Shown: positions 1-14,100 of the stretch, one piece after another
How positions within the stretch are numbered: the first letter of the stretch is position 1
How the letters are laid out: the number at the start of each line of letters is the position of its first letter
Origin: Luscinia megarhynchos
Lineage: Eukaryota; Chordata; Aves; Passeriformes; Turdidae
Direction: 5' to 3'
Assembly: GCA_034336665.1 (NCBI GenBank)
Contig: CM067570.1
Coordinates: forward strand, 22,339,002-22,403,001
DNA length: 64,000 nt
Notes under the pieces: generated by a model
Seen by the model: only the letters and a program-made list of their open reading frames with translations
What the model was told of the DNA's origin: nothing
Database searches by the model: none
Made by a program: the position numbers and the translations under genes

Positions 1-2108
1 CCATGTTAAACGAGGTTCTGGGTGAACTGTTATAGTTACTCCAAACCTGACATTTTCTCCGACATAGGCAGTGCGGTTATACAAAGGCAGAGTAAATTCT
101 GGGGGATGCTCTAATAGTCTCATGGTATCAACCCGTCGTTTCACTTTTCTGACAGTTCTGCATCTGTAGTGCTCAGAAATTTCTCTCACACCTTTAACAA
201 AAAGTTCTGCATAAGAGCTGTCCTCACCATAATCATTTACTACCTTGCATCTGTAGGTACCATCATCTGATTTAGAAACATCTTTGACATACATGGTTGC
301 CACACCATCTTCATATTTGATTTCATATTTCTCATTGCTTTCTAATTGTCTCATACCAAAGTACCATGTGACTTGTGTGGATTCATCATAGTTTTCAATC
401 GTACATACATATTTGGCATGGCCTCCTTCTTCTGTAACATTATGCTTTATCTGCCCAGCAATAGGCCCAATGTCTATTGGGGCAACTTTAACTTTAGCCA
501 CAGTTATGCCTTTCTGGGATCTAATTGCGCCTCCACAGGAAATGCGGGCTACTGACACAACTGTGTTCCACTCCTTCTTTACCAGAGTTTGATAGTAGCG
601 CCTGTGCCTTAAGGTCTTAATGGTTTTAGTGCTGGTCTTTTCTGTCTGCTGTTTTAGCCACACGTGATTAAGTGCTTCAGCAGCTGTCATCCGAGATTTT
701 CTTTCCTTTACTAGTAGGCGATCAATGAAGTCCATGGCTTCGATGCTTATGTCTTTGAATGCTTCATCCTCAAAGCTGTATTCAGCATTTAGAATATTTT
801 CAATAACTTGTTGATTTGTTTCAGCAATGAAAGGGTTAATGCCGCTGAGAAGTATGTATGTTAGAGCACCAACTGACCACATGTCTGTAGCTGTGCTGAC
901 CAAGTCATGGTGATGTACCTCAGGCGCATAATATTCAGGAGAAGTGAACTGGAGTCTAAAGCCGTCTCCAGGCCTCAACTGTCTGGCTTGACCAAATTCA
1001 ACAATTTTAATTACAGAGCTTCTTCTTGTCAAGTAAATAATATTGTCTGGTTTAATATCAAAATGTCCAATGCTATGACGATGTAAAAATTCTAGTGCGT
1101 CACAGACCTGGCGTACGTAACTTACTATTTCTCTTTCATTAAGTTCAAATGAAGCTGTGCTGATTCTTTCAAAGATATCAACCCCGGAAATGAATTCAAA
1201 GATCATGACCAATTCTTCTAGGCTCTCAAATGATTCATGAAGATAAAGGATATTTTTGTGCCTAGCAATGTTTAGGATGGAAATTTCTTTCTTTACCAAA
1301 ACTTGGTCAGCACCCTTTACTTTGACGAATTTGGCCAGGTAAGTCTTTTTTGAAACTGCCTCAACACAGCGGTGTGCAATGCCAAACTGCCCACGTCCAA
1401 GCTCTTCTGCAATCATGTATTTGTCATAGAGTTCCTTTGTAGAATAGTGAGCTGCTTTAGCTTCTGTAATTTCTCTGGTTTCATCAACTTCTTCATCATA
1501 GTTCATTACTCTGGTCTTATCTTCCTTGGTTACAATTGGATCAGTAGGTTCAGAAGGCTGACTTTGGCCAAACTTGTTCTCTGCAATTACACGGAACTGG
1601 TAGGTGGTCTTGCCAAACAGGTTCACCACCGTGTATCGTGTATCACGAGCTTGTGCAACACGAATCCATCGCTCTGCTGTTGTTGCACGTTTTTCAATAA
1701 TGTAATTTATGATCCTGCTTCCACCATCAGTAGCTGGTTCATTCCAGGTTAAGTTGACTGAATCCCTTGAGACGTCAGTTACCTTCAGACCTCTTGGTGC
1801 ATCAGGCACATCAGCCACATCTAATTCAACTGTTTTTTGATCAATTCCAAATCTGTTTTTGGCACAAACAATGTAAAACCCTGCATCTTTTCTGTCAACA
1901 CCATTTGGGAAAACAAGAGATGTGAATGATCGTGTAACAATGACTTGGTAGTGTCCATTAGTATCGATGAGATCTTGTCCCTTCTGCCATGTGATCACAG
2001 GGGGCGGCTTGCCACTGAATGGAATCTTGATGCTCACCACTTCCCCTCGGAGGGCATGAACAGCTCCCATGCCTTCTAAGTTTTTGGGCAAATGAATCTT
2101 TGCAGGAA
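1..2108 (-). CDS. TTN: TTN exon w77 (partial): Ig, Fn3, titin kinase, M-band Ig M1, start of M2
   Basis: Begins after an AG acceptor at 2109-2110 and runs off the window, still open. Order from the 5' end: Ig (about 2108-1812, matches A169), Fn3 (about 1810-1525, A170), a linker with [10 protein letters not shown], the kinase (about 1440-655), its tail (about 655-500), Ig M1 (about 500-195), a basic linker and the start of the next Ig with [10 protein letters not shown]. This corresponds to the first M-band exon (MEx1) of mammals, which also joins the last A-band domains, the kinase and the first M-domains in one exon. I checked the frame at several points across the exon and found no break. 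Confidence 0.97.
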
Positions 2109-5100
2109 CTGGAATAGAAAGAAGAAGAAAAAACACATAACCAAAAGCACATGAGAAGAACATCAATAGTCTAAATATGCAAAATTAAAATTAATTTGTC
2201 TTGATTATCAAGACCCTTCATTCACCTTCAACATCCAGAGAGGCAGTGCCAGACACAGATCCTCCTTGGTTGGTAGCTCTAACTTGATATACCGTGGCAT
2301 CATCGTCTGTTACATTTGTGATGACCAGCTGGTAATATCCACCCTTGAATTCCTGTATCTTGATCTTTTCCCCATCTGGCATGATTTCTTTGCCCTGTCT
2401 GTACCACTTGACAATTGGCTTAGGATGACCAGTGACTTTGCAGACAAATGTGGCATTAGCTTGAAATTTCACATTCAGATTCCTTAGTTCTTCCTTGAAA
2501 TGTGGAGCTTTAATTGGTACATCAGATTTTGGAATGACTGGTTGGGATACCTCACTCCACTCACTTTCACCACCAAGATTTTCACATTTGACACGGAACT
2601 CATATTCAAGACCTTCAATAAGATCTTTCACAGAGTAGACTGTTTCACGAATTTCATCTGTTGTTACAGAAATCCACTTGTTTTGTTTTTTCTCACGCTT
2701 CTCAAGATAGTAAGTTCTAATCTTTGCACCACCATCACTTGCAGGTGGCTTCCATGAGACAACACAAGAATCCTTTGTGACAGCACTTGCTACTGGCTGG
2801 CCAGGTTGTCCTGGTTTTTCTGTAAAGAATAACAAAGTTGAAAAACTGTAGTAAGCGTATCTTAGTAATTAATTACAGGGTATGCTGGTTTTTGCTGGGG
2901 TAGTTAACTTTCTTCACAATGGCTAATATGGGGGCTGTATTTTGGATTTGTTCTGAGCACAGGGTTGATAACAGAGATGGTTTTGTAATTGCTGAGCAGA
3001 GCTTACACAGAGCCAAGGCCATTTCTTATTCTTATAGTGCTATGCTGGTGAGGCAACTGGGGGTGCATGGGAGGGTGGAAGACACAGCCAGGATGGTGAG
3101 CCCAGCTGACCAAAGGGATATTCCAGACCACATGACACCACACTCAGCATATAAAACGGAGAAGGGTGGGACATCTGAAGCGATGGCATTTGTCTTCCCA
3201 AGCCACTGCTATATGTGATGGGGGCCCTGCTCTCCTGGAGATAGCTGAACACCTGTCTGCCCATGGGAAGCAGGGAATGAATTCCCTGTTTTGCATTGCT
3301 GGTGCACACAGCGTTTGCTTTTTTAATGAAACTGTCCTTATCTCAACTCAAGAGTTTTCCAGCATTTACCCTGCTGATCCTGTCCCCAGTCCCACTGGTG
3401 GGGCTGTGAGCAAACAGCTGTGTGGGGCTGAGCTGCAGGCTGGGGTTAAACAAAAACACAGGGGCATACAGACATGGATATTTTGAGCTCTACTTACCAA
3501 ACGGAGGCTTTATAAAAACTACAGATGAGACCTCCAGTGCTTCACTAATGCCATACATATTCTGGGCAGAAACGCGGAAATAATAGCCTGCATTTTCAGT
3601 TAGATTAACAATTCTACAGGTTGTGCCTGAAATACTTGAAGATACAAGTTGCCATTCTGCTCCTTCCTTGGCTTCACGTTTCTCTATGATGTAGTTGGTT
3701 ATCATAACACCTCCATCATCCTCTGGTGGTTTCCAGCTTATCACCACAGAATTCTTCAATATAGATTCTATAACAATTGGCCCTTCTGGTTTATCTGGTT
3801 TATCTGTACAAGAAAAAGCACAAGAATTTTATTTCTTTTTCCAGTCAATATTTGAGAAAATATTCCACAAAAATACTGAAAAGAAAATTAATTACCTTGT
3901 ATTTCCACATTAAGTACTGTGTCAACTGTTCCAAATGTGTTACTGAGTTGTACTTTGTACTTCCCAGCATGAGTCTTGTGCTGGACATTCTTAATAGCAA
4001 GATGAGTATACTGTTCTGTGTTCTCAATAGTAATTGTTTCTGATCCTCTCAAAGGTTTGTTGCCATGGAACCAAGTTATTGCTGGTACTGGCCGGCCAAT
4101 ATACACTACGTGAAGGCGGAGGGTGCCACCTGCACCTGCATAGTATTTCTCTTTCAGTGGGAAGCCGGGGTGGAACTGAGGAGGAGCCTGCAATAATAGC
4201 TTGCCACTAGTTTCAATTTCTCCGACATCATTGGTAGCCATACAAGTGTAGAGACCTTCATCCTCCTGTTCATCTGTCATTACTGTCAGTGTATGATTGC
4301 GTCCATCAGATGACATTTTGTATTTTCTGCTTTGTACCAGCTCTTTGCCGAAGCGGTACCATTTAATATCAGGCAAAGGTCTCCCAACAATCTGGCATGT
4401 CAGCTGAGCTGCCTCACCCAGTTTAGTTGTAACATCCTGCATTTCTTTTTTAATGGCAGGTGCTTCTCCAGCTGTGACGAAGAAAATAAGAAAAAAATAA
4501 TCATGATTACTGTGAAATTTACCTCTATTACTCTATTACTGGAAATTAATTTTCCTTTATACTTTATCCTCTTATACTTGAAAGACTGTCCTTCGGGATA
4601 GTCATGTTAGCAAATATCATGTAAAACAAATAGGGAGCGTGTTAAATGCAGCACGATGGCTTATGATGCAGCAAATTACAACAATATCACAGCAAATGTG
4701 ACAACGTATTTTTGCTTACATGTTAATTTAGTTTTCACTGCCATAGCAGTCCTTCGAGGTCTGCTGAGACCAGTCTGATTTTCTGCAAAAACACGGAACT
4801 CGTATTCTGTGGCCTCTAGTAAGCCTCCTACTGTAAACTGCCTGTCCTTGATGCGTTCCTTATTGCATTTTTTCCAGGTGCTTTCTCCAGATTGGCGATA
4901 TTCAACCCAATAGCCAAGGATCTCTTTGCCACCATCACTTTCGGGTCGTTCCCATTCTAATGTAATGCTGTCCTTAGATATAGAAGTGATCTCAATTTCT
5001 CCAGGTTGGCTTGGTTTGTCTGAAAATTAAAATAAATACAGAAAATCAATTTTTCTCTAAATGTCATTAAGCTGATCTTCAAAAGATCTTTTAATGTGGA

Positions 5101-8100
5101 CATTATCTTACCGAATGGATCCTTGCATACAACTGGTTCAGAAGCAGGACTTGCTTCACTTTCACCAATGTCATTTTGAGCAATGACACGGAATTGATAT
5201 TCAGCATCTGGAACAAGTCCTGTGACTGTGTACATGGTAGTGGTAATCTGTGTCTTATTATGCCGGACCCATTTTTCTGTAGATGTCTCTTTACGTTCAA
5301 TATAGTAGCCAGTTACACGAGAACCACCATCATCTTTAGGTCTGGACCAGGACAAGTTGACAGAACTCTTGGTAACATCAAGCACTTCAGGTGGGTTGTT
5401 TGGAGGTTCTGGCGGATCTGTTAACAATTATAATAATAAAAAAAATTAGAAATAACAGTGACATAGCACTAAAATTTCTGCATGTATTGTTGCACTTTTA
5501 GATCATAATGTATTCATTAATTTATTTTTTTTAGTCTAAAAGAAAACTTACTTAGAGGTGTCTTTGGTACTGCTGGTTCTTCAGATTTGAGAGATTTGCT
5601 AATACCGAAATGGTTTTCAGCAGAAACACGGAAGTGATATTCCACATTTTCTTTGAGTCCTTTCACCACTAGTGATGTGCCTTTCACTCTAGAGTCAACA
5701 GTGTACCAGGCAGTCTTCGGTACTTCTCTTCTCTCAACAATATAACCCAGGATATCTGCACCACCATCATCTGTAGGAGGTCTCCAGCTTACTCTGACAG
5801 AACGAGCTTGTATATCATCATACTCAAGCGGTCCTTCTGGTGGGTTTGGAATGCCAATCACTCTGACTTTAATGTACACGGCTTTCTTGCCGCACTTGTT
5901 TTCAAGTACCAAATCATAGGTGCCTGAATCTTCTCTTTCTGCATCTTTGATGACAAGTTCTGTGTGAGTCTCAGAAGTCGCAATCATGGCCCTCTTGCTG
6001 ACATCCTGTCCTTCTTTTGTCCATTTGCATACTGGGATGGGCTTGCCCTTAATGGGTATTGTAAGCCTGATTACTCCTCCTTGTCTCACCATGAGACCTT
6101 CTTGGTATTTTTCATCAAGTTCATAGTCAGGATATTCTGTAAACAAAAACAACATGTCATGCTATGTCCTTCTACAGATGGTATCATACCTGCTTTAGGC
6201 AAAAAAATTTTTAGGACAGCTATCAACAAGAGCTAACACTTGAAATATCTTACCAAGCATTTCTGTTATTTTGACTGTTCCTGGCACTTCAGCAGGTTCT
6301 CCTGGCCCACCAGCATTACAGGCTAGCACTCGGAATCTGTACTCTGCACCCTGGGGAAGATGTGTCAAGGTGTATTCTCGAATCTTGGTTGGTGTAGTAT
6401 TGCATTTGGTCCATTCAAATTGATCAACCTTCTGCATCTCAATTAAGTAGCCAGTAACTTTAGAACCACCTTCATCTTCTGGTGGACTCCAAGCCAGGGA
6501 GACAGATGTTCTTGTAGTATCAGTGACTCTTGGATTCTGAGGTTTACCTGGAGGAGCTGGGCGAGAAAATCAGATAGATAGGTGTGATTTGTTTTTATGA
6601 ATATTTGAAATATTAAATAAATACTAACTTGCAACTTATGATCTGTAATAAGTCTATAGTGAATTCAAAAACGAAAACATTGAATGAAAGATTTTCACTA
6701 ATATCTTCTTAGTTTTCTCCAGTCAGAATCTCATTTGTTAATACACCCAGAAAAATTTCCATATTAGAATTAATTCTACCATAATGTCATTCCCTTCCAC
6801 CATAACGTGTTTAATCTTTGTAGGAAATTACTTACCAATTGGATCTCTGGCAACAGCAGACTTGGAAGGACGGCTGGGTTTCCCAGTGCCTCTGGCATTG
6901 ATTGCTGTGACCCGGTGCTCATATTCTAGTCCTTCAACCAACCCAGTGGAACGGTAGCGAGTCATGGTGACTGGAACCTTATTTACACGGATCCATCTGT
7001 CTGCTCTAACTTCTTTGCGTTCCACAATGTAACCAGTAATCTGTGAGTCACCGTCATCTTCTGGAGGATACCAAGTCAATGTCATGCCATCTCGAGAGAT
7101 ATCAAACACTTCTGGAGTGCCAGGAGGACCAGGAATACCTGTAAAAACATGACATGGAATTAGCAAAGAAAGTGTCAGATGACTTTACGTACTAGTAGTA
7201 TGTGACATATTGTGAATAACGATGTAACAGCAATATCTTATCAAACTCTAAGTAAGTATCTAAGTAATTTACAAATCAGGTCAGTGAAAAACTTCTGGTT
7301 TTGTAATGGAGTAAAGCAATTTTTCAAGACTGATGGTAGACCTGGGCAGAAAATCCAAGTTTATCATCCATTTTCTGTGTAGCACATCTATAATACCTAC
7401 ACAGATTTATGGATCGCATTTTTCCTCTGGAAAATAACAAGATTACTATGCATCATAATGTACAATTTTGTCTGGCAAAAGGAAGCAGTAACATCTAGAA
7501 AATTCTAGTATATGTGTGGATATATAAGCCATTTAAAGATATATTTTTAATTTTGAAGGTAGAGAACGAGCAAAAATTCAGACTTACGGATTCTGCTCTT
7601 GCATTCTATAACTTCAGACTGCAGGTAAGATCCAATTCCAAAGCGGTTTGTAGCAGCTACACGGAACACATATTCTGCACCTTCAACAAGTCTGGTGAAC
7701 TTAAATGTTGTCCTGGTTACCGACTCTGAAACTGGCAGCCATCCAGGACGGTGAGCATCACGCTGTTCTACCACATATCCACTAAGGGCAGCTCCACCAT
7801 CCAGCTCAGGAGGCTCCCAGGAGATGGTTACATAATTTGCATCAACTTCATCAATTCTGATAGGTCCAACAGGTGGTCCAGGCTTGTCTAGGGGAAAAAG
7901 AGAAAAAAAAAATTACAAAATTGGTGTAAATAAGGAATCATATTTCTCATGTAAAAGTTGAAACAGAGGAAGGCCATGGACAATTATTTTGATGAACCCT
8001 TACCAAGGATTATAACCTTTAATGTATCAGCAACTGTTCCAGTTGTGTTCTTCAGTTCAAGTGTATACTCCCCAGTGTCATGTATGGTGGTCTCACGCAC

Positions 8101-11100
8101 AGTTAATTTGGCCATTTTGGCAGTAGTCTCTGTTTTGATGCGTTCTGATTCTTTTAGTTTAGAGCCAGCAAAGAACCAAGATGCAGTTGGAGGTGGTCGT
8201 CCTTCAATTGGAATGGCTAATTCAATGGGCTTGCCAGCAGGTACGTGGATTGTCTTCTGAGGTATTCCAGCGAAGTCAATTGTTGGTAGAACTAAGGACA
8301 GCAAATAATCGATATTTTAAATACCTGTTTTAGAACTATCACATTCATTTGGTATAAGCTTGCCCCTATTGTTTTCAATACAATTCAAGACACCTACCTT
8401 TTCGGTCTTGAACTGTCACTGCTGTGACAATCTCTCGCGGTTCCGACACGCCCTTCTGGTTCTGTGCTCTGACTCTGAACAAGTACTGTTCACCTTCATT
8501 GAGAGAGATAATGGTATGCTCGTAGACGGTAGGCTTCAACGTCACTACCTTCAACCATCTTTCTGTTCCAGCTTTGCTGGCCTCAATGACATAGCCAGTC
8601 AATCTGCTGCCACCATCATGCAGTGGTTTGTCCCAAGCAAGGGTAACAGTTGACCTAGTGGTGTCAATTACTTCAAGTTTTTGTGGTACCATGGGGACAT
8701 CAGATACCAATACTGCATCAGATGTTTCACAGCCTTCACCAATGCCGTAAATATTTTCTCCTAGTACTCTGAAATAATACAGAGCTCCTTCCAAAAGTCC
8801 AGAAACTCTGTAAAATGTCTTGCTGCATTTGGTAGTGACAGTCTTGTAAGCTCTCATGGAAGCTTCACGTTTCTCGATTATGTAATTGTTGACTGGGGCT
8901 CCACCATCAATGACTGGGATGTCCCAAGTAAGTGTCACAGAATCTTTTGATACTTCCTTAACTCTCACTGCAGGTGGTGGACCAGGTGTATCTAAAACAA
9001 ACAAACACATTTTTTTTTGCCTTTTGGATCCTTTCATTTTACAGTCAATGACTACTTCTGCATAAAACAAAAATGCTAGGATTTGATTTATAAACTAGGA
9101 CAGCTCCAGAAAGTATGTATTTCCTTTTGCATTAGATTGTTTCTCTGACCTCTCAAGTATTCTCATGTTATTTAAAATGCAAATTTCCTTTGGAAATGAA
9201 CGACTCATTTCTGAGCAATGACTGTGTGGAGTGGTGTAATGCTTATATACAATTGTAGCAGTACTTACCATACACTTTCACAGAAATAGTTGCAGATTTT
9301 TTTCCTGATTGATTTTCAGCCTCAATGATGTATTTTCCAGCATCATACCGATTAACTTTATCCACAATAAGCAGAGTGTAGCTGTCTGTAGTATCAATAA
9401 TACCTCGACTTGCAAGGTCAACACCCTGCTTGCTCCATGTGATTACAGGAGTAGGTCTGCCAGATACAGAGACCATTAGGCGCAGGGAACCACCAGCTCT
9501 GACAGTAACTGTTTTCTTCAGATCATCAGCAAGCTCAAGTTCAGGTGTTTCTGATGAAGGGTAGGAGAAATATGGAATTAGTTAATCGTAGAGGAGTCCT
9601 AAAGTAAAATACTGTTTCCTTAAAATATACACTAGGTTTTCAAATTACCTATTCTTTCCACAGGTTCTATTTCTGCTGATGATTCGCTAAATTCACTCAT
9701 GCCATTCACATTTGTTGCAGCAACTCGGAATTGATATTTCTGGTTGGTTTTAAGACCAGTCACGGTGAACTCAGCATTCCTCAGAGTGGCGGTTGTATGT
9801 GCTCGGTACCACTGTTCACTACCTTCTTCTTTCATTTCAAGAACATAGCCTAAGAGGTCAGCACCACCATCATATGTGGGCTTTGACCATGCTAAACTTA
9901 TGCTGTGCATTGTAGTATCCACAACTCTTGGAACTGAAGGTGATGCAGGAGTGTCTTTGAAAAAGAAGAAAATGCATTTTATACTGGTGCAGAAAACATT
10001 TTGCATTCAAAACCAAATTCCAGACAACTAATTCTGGGAAATGCATTTAGGATGAACAATAACTTTTTAATTTATTCCAATACTATCTAGTTCAGTGAGT
10101 TTATGAGTGGTTATGGGTTTCTTAGTTAAAGAATCAATGTAAGTTTATGCTCCATTATTATAAATAGTTATTAAAATATGTTTTATATAGAGAAACTTAC
10201 ATGATGGTTCTTTACATAACATGTATTGTGATGCCTCACTAGGTTCACTGTTTCCAGCAGCGTTCACTGCAGTGACACGGAATTGGTACTGGCACCCTTC
10301 CATGAGACCAGTGACTTTCAGTCTGGTGTCATAAATGGTAAAATCTCTATTCACTCGTGTCCAGCGCAGACTTTTCCTTTCACGTTTGTCCACAAGATAA
10401 TCCTTAATCTCACTGCCACCATCCGATTCTGGTTTCGACCACTGAATAATGATATGTTCCTTGCCAACAGTCACTTCTTCAGGAGCACCAGGCTGTGTTG
10501 GAATAGCTATTTTTTTAAAAGGTGAGGGAAAAAAAAAAAGATTGTTCAACACCTTGTTTATCTATGAGAACTATTCCACTAATTCTTATGCAGAATGGAA
10601 GGTATTAACACTCACTGAAAGCATTTCTGGCAATCACAGGCTCTGATTCAAGTGGAACACCTGGTCCATATTTGTTGACACCTCTCACACGGAAAATGTA
10701 TTCATTATTCTTAATAAGTTTTGTTACCACAGTTGATAAAGTCTGGCATTCAGCCTCAACAATAACCCAGTGAAGTCTGCTGGTTTCACGCCTTTCTACG
10801 ATATAGTGAGTGATTTCTGCACCTCCATCTTCCTCAGGAATGTTCCATGACAGAGTACATTTCTCTTCTGTTACTCTGCTAACAGTGATTTTGCCTGCAC
10901 ATGGACCTGGTGAATCTGTGTAGGAATCAAAATAAGTATTGTTATTAGTGGCTAAGGAAAAGCATCTCATTCTTTTTAAAAAGAATGCAGGTTTTTCCAG
11001 TATACTAAGTATTAATACCAATCACAGGATACATACCAAGCACTTTGACCAGAACAGAAATTTGTTTCATCCCACTGGCATTTTTAACTGTTAGGGTATA

Positions 11101-14100
11101 TTTTCCACTATCACTTCTGTCACAGAACTTGATAATTGCAATAGCTCGTTTGCTGGTGTATTGCAGAGATATCTTTTCACATAGCTCCAGTTCCCTGTCA
11201 CCTTTGGACCAGAAGACTTTTGGTTCTGGTTTTCCACCAACGGCTGCATCAAGAACAAGATCTGATCCAGCCCTAATGCTCACAACTTCTCCCTGCAGTC
11301 TGGCATCAAGTTCAGCCTTTGGTGGTGCTGGAAGAAGATATTTGAAAAAAAAATTACATGACAGTACTAAAAATATAACATTATGTTTTAATTGTTCCAA
11401 GTAAATATTCCTTACTGTATTCATCTTTGCAAATGACAGCACCAGTTGATTCAGATCCTTTGCTAATCACACCAGCAGCATTCTTTGCCAGTACACGGAA
11501 TTCATAGGCTTCATCTTCACTAAGAGCTGTCACAGTAAAGAAGTTTTCTGAGACAATGGTATAATTGCATTTCAGCCAACGTCCATCACCAGATTCATTA
11601 TATGGTTTGCGCTCAATAATATATCCAACTATTTTGCTTCCACCATCATAAAGTGGAGGCGACCAGCTCAGGGACACTGTAGATCTGGTGACATCTGTTA
11701 CTTCCGGTCTTCCTGGTGGATCTGGAGGAACAAAGCAGAAAGAATGAGGAATGCAGTCCAATTTTAGCTTAAGTAACAATGTAACTCTAGAAGTAATACT
11801 TACCAACTGGATTTTGAGCCACTACAGGTCTGGAAGCTTCACTAGCTTTGCTAACACCTGCAGCATTTAGAGCATAGGTTCTGAATTGATATTCTAGGCC
11901 TTCCACCAACCCCGTGACTTTATAGTTGCAGTCACAGCATGGTACTTTGTTCTCCTTCACCCAAAGGATGGTGTTGCGCTCCTTCTTTTCCACCCAGTAT
12001 CCAATGACTTTGCTGCCACCATCATGATAGGGCTCCTCCCAGCGAATGGCCATGGCACTTGCAGACACAGAATAGACTTCTGGCCTTGAAGGTGGGCTTG
12101 GTGGAACTAAGCATGAAAAAGTTGGGGAGGAAAATGTTAGTAATCATAAATACCTCAGTCAAAAGAAAAGAACGAATTTTGAGAAGTGTTTCACTTACCG
12201 AATGGATGCTCAGCAACTACTGTTTTTGATTCAACTGGCTTGCTGACACCAAATCTATTTTCTGAGCTTACTCGGAAACTGTACTCTTGATATTTTGTGA
12301 GATGACTGACTTTGATCTGTGTGCGTTTCACACTGGAATTCACCAGCTGCCATGCTGTTGTGCCAGATTCACGTTTCTCTACAATGTAGTTTGTAATGTC
12401 ACTGCCACCATCATCTTCAGGTTCTTTCCAGGTCAACACACAGGACTCAGCGGATACAGATGATATTTCAATCGGGCCAGTGACGGGACCTGGCCTTCCT
12501 ATGACTACCACTGTGACAGTAAATGTTTTCACACCAGCAGTGTTCTCAAGTGTAAGGTAGTATTTGCCAGAGTCACCTCTCATACTGTCTTTCACAGTCA
12601 GTGTGGTTCGGTCTTTTGTTGTCTTGATGGTCACTCTTTCAGTTTCCTTCAGCCTCATCTCCTCAAGTTTCCATGTCACTTTTGGAGCTGGGCGCCCACT
12701 GATGGGTATATCAATAGTGAAGGTGCTTCCAGCCTTGCATGTTATAAGCTGTCTGCTTATGTCACTGAGATCTGCTGTTGGTTCAATCTGTGGCTCCTTA
12801 ACAATAACAGAAGAGAAAGCTTCTCTTGGCTCACTGTAGCCAGCATCATTCCTTGCCTTGACCCGGAACTCATATTCCGTGTTCTCCACAAGGCCTTCAA
12901 CGGTGAAAGTAAGTTGCTTGGTTTGTCCAGCCCCAGTCCAGGTGTCAGACCCTTTTTGCTTCATTTCAAGAAGGTACCCAGTAATACGGCTACCACCATC
13001 ATGATCAGGTTTAAGCCAAGCTAAAACTACAGAAGATTTGGTTGTATCAACAATATCTAGTCTCTTAGGTGGAGCAGGTTCTTCTGTGGCCACAACTGGT
13101 TCTGTTAATTCACAGGGTTCACCTACACCATATTCATTTTCTGCTGATACTCGGTAGTAGTATGGCATACCTTCTGCTAGATCTGTGACCTTAAAGATTT
13201 GTCGAGTGCATTTTGAACTCACTACTTGCCAGCTACGACGACTTGCTTCACGTTTTTCCACAACGTAGTGGTGGATACGAGAACCTCCATCCAGAACAGG
13301 AGCATCCCACATTAAAGTAATAGATGTTCGAGTCACATCTTTAAATGTAATAGGACCTGGTGGACCAGGTGTGTCCAAAACCTTGACAGTAAATGTAATA
13401 GACTTGCTTCCACTGTTGTTTTCCACAGTAAAGACATACTTGCCAGCATCATTTCTATTGCATTCCTCTACAGTCAATGTGCTGAAGGAATCAGTTGTTT
13501 GAATGTCAGCACGCAAACTAAGATTAGCATCTGCTTTGGACCACACTGCAGTAGGAACTGGCCTTCCAGAAAAGGCAATAAACAGACGAATGCTTGCACC
13601 TGCTCTTACAATATGAGTCTGCTTGAAGTTTGCATCAATATCAATTTCAGGCGCAGAAAGCCTGTCCACAGTCTGGACTGAAGCAGAAATTTCACAACTT
13701 TCTCCTCTGCCAGCACCATTGACAGCACTAACTCTGAATTTATAGTGTTCTCCTGCCTCCAAATCAACAACAGTATATTTAGTAGCAATAACAGTCTCTG
13801 CGTTGACTTTCTGCCATGCTTCAAGATCAGCCTTGCACATCTCAATGATGTACCCTATTATTTCCATGCCTCCATCAAAAACTGGCTTTGTCCACTCTAA
13901 GCTTACACTAGTCTTTGATGTGTCTGTCACCTTTACAACATTAGGAGCACTTGGTGGGCTGACTGGTTCTCTGCATTTAATCAGCTTTGAAACGTCACTT
14001 GGAGGTCCAACTCCTGCAGCGTTTTCAGCCATGACATGGAACTCATACTCATTGCCTTCAATAAGGCCAGTTACTCTGTATCTGTTCTCAGTAATGGGCC

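Larger units (their letters stand above)
4720..9550 (-). repeat. TTN: C-zone super-repeat C11 (Ig-FF-Ig-FFF-Ig-FFF)
   Basis: Exons w65 to w73 give Ig, Fn, Fn, Ig, Fn, Fn, Fn, Ig, Fn, Fn, Fn. Last of the eleven 11-domain repeats. Each is thought to match one 43-nm step of the thick filament, with myosin-binding protein C docking on the C-zone. Confidence 0.93.
9649..13655 (-). repeat. TTN: C-zone super-repeat C10
   Basis: Starts at the third domain of exon w58 (Ig with [14 protein letters not shown], about 13655) and runs through w64 in the full 11-domain order. The repeat border lies inside an exon, so exon structure and repeat structure are out of register here. Confidence 0.9.

Noticed and set aside
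2919..3486. Short open frames on both strands in the w75-w76 intron
   Set aside because: They lie in the solo LTR, do not resemble retroviral proteins and overlap each other in several frames.
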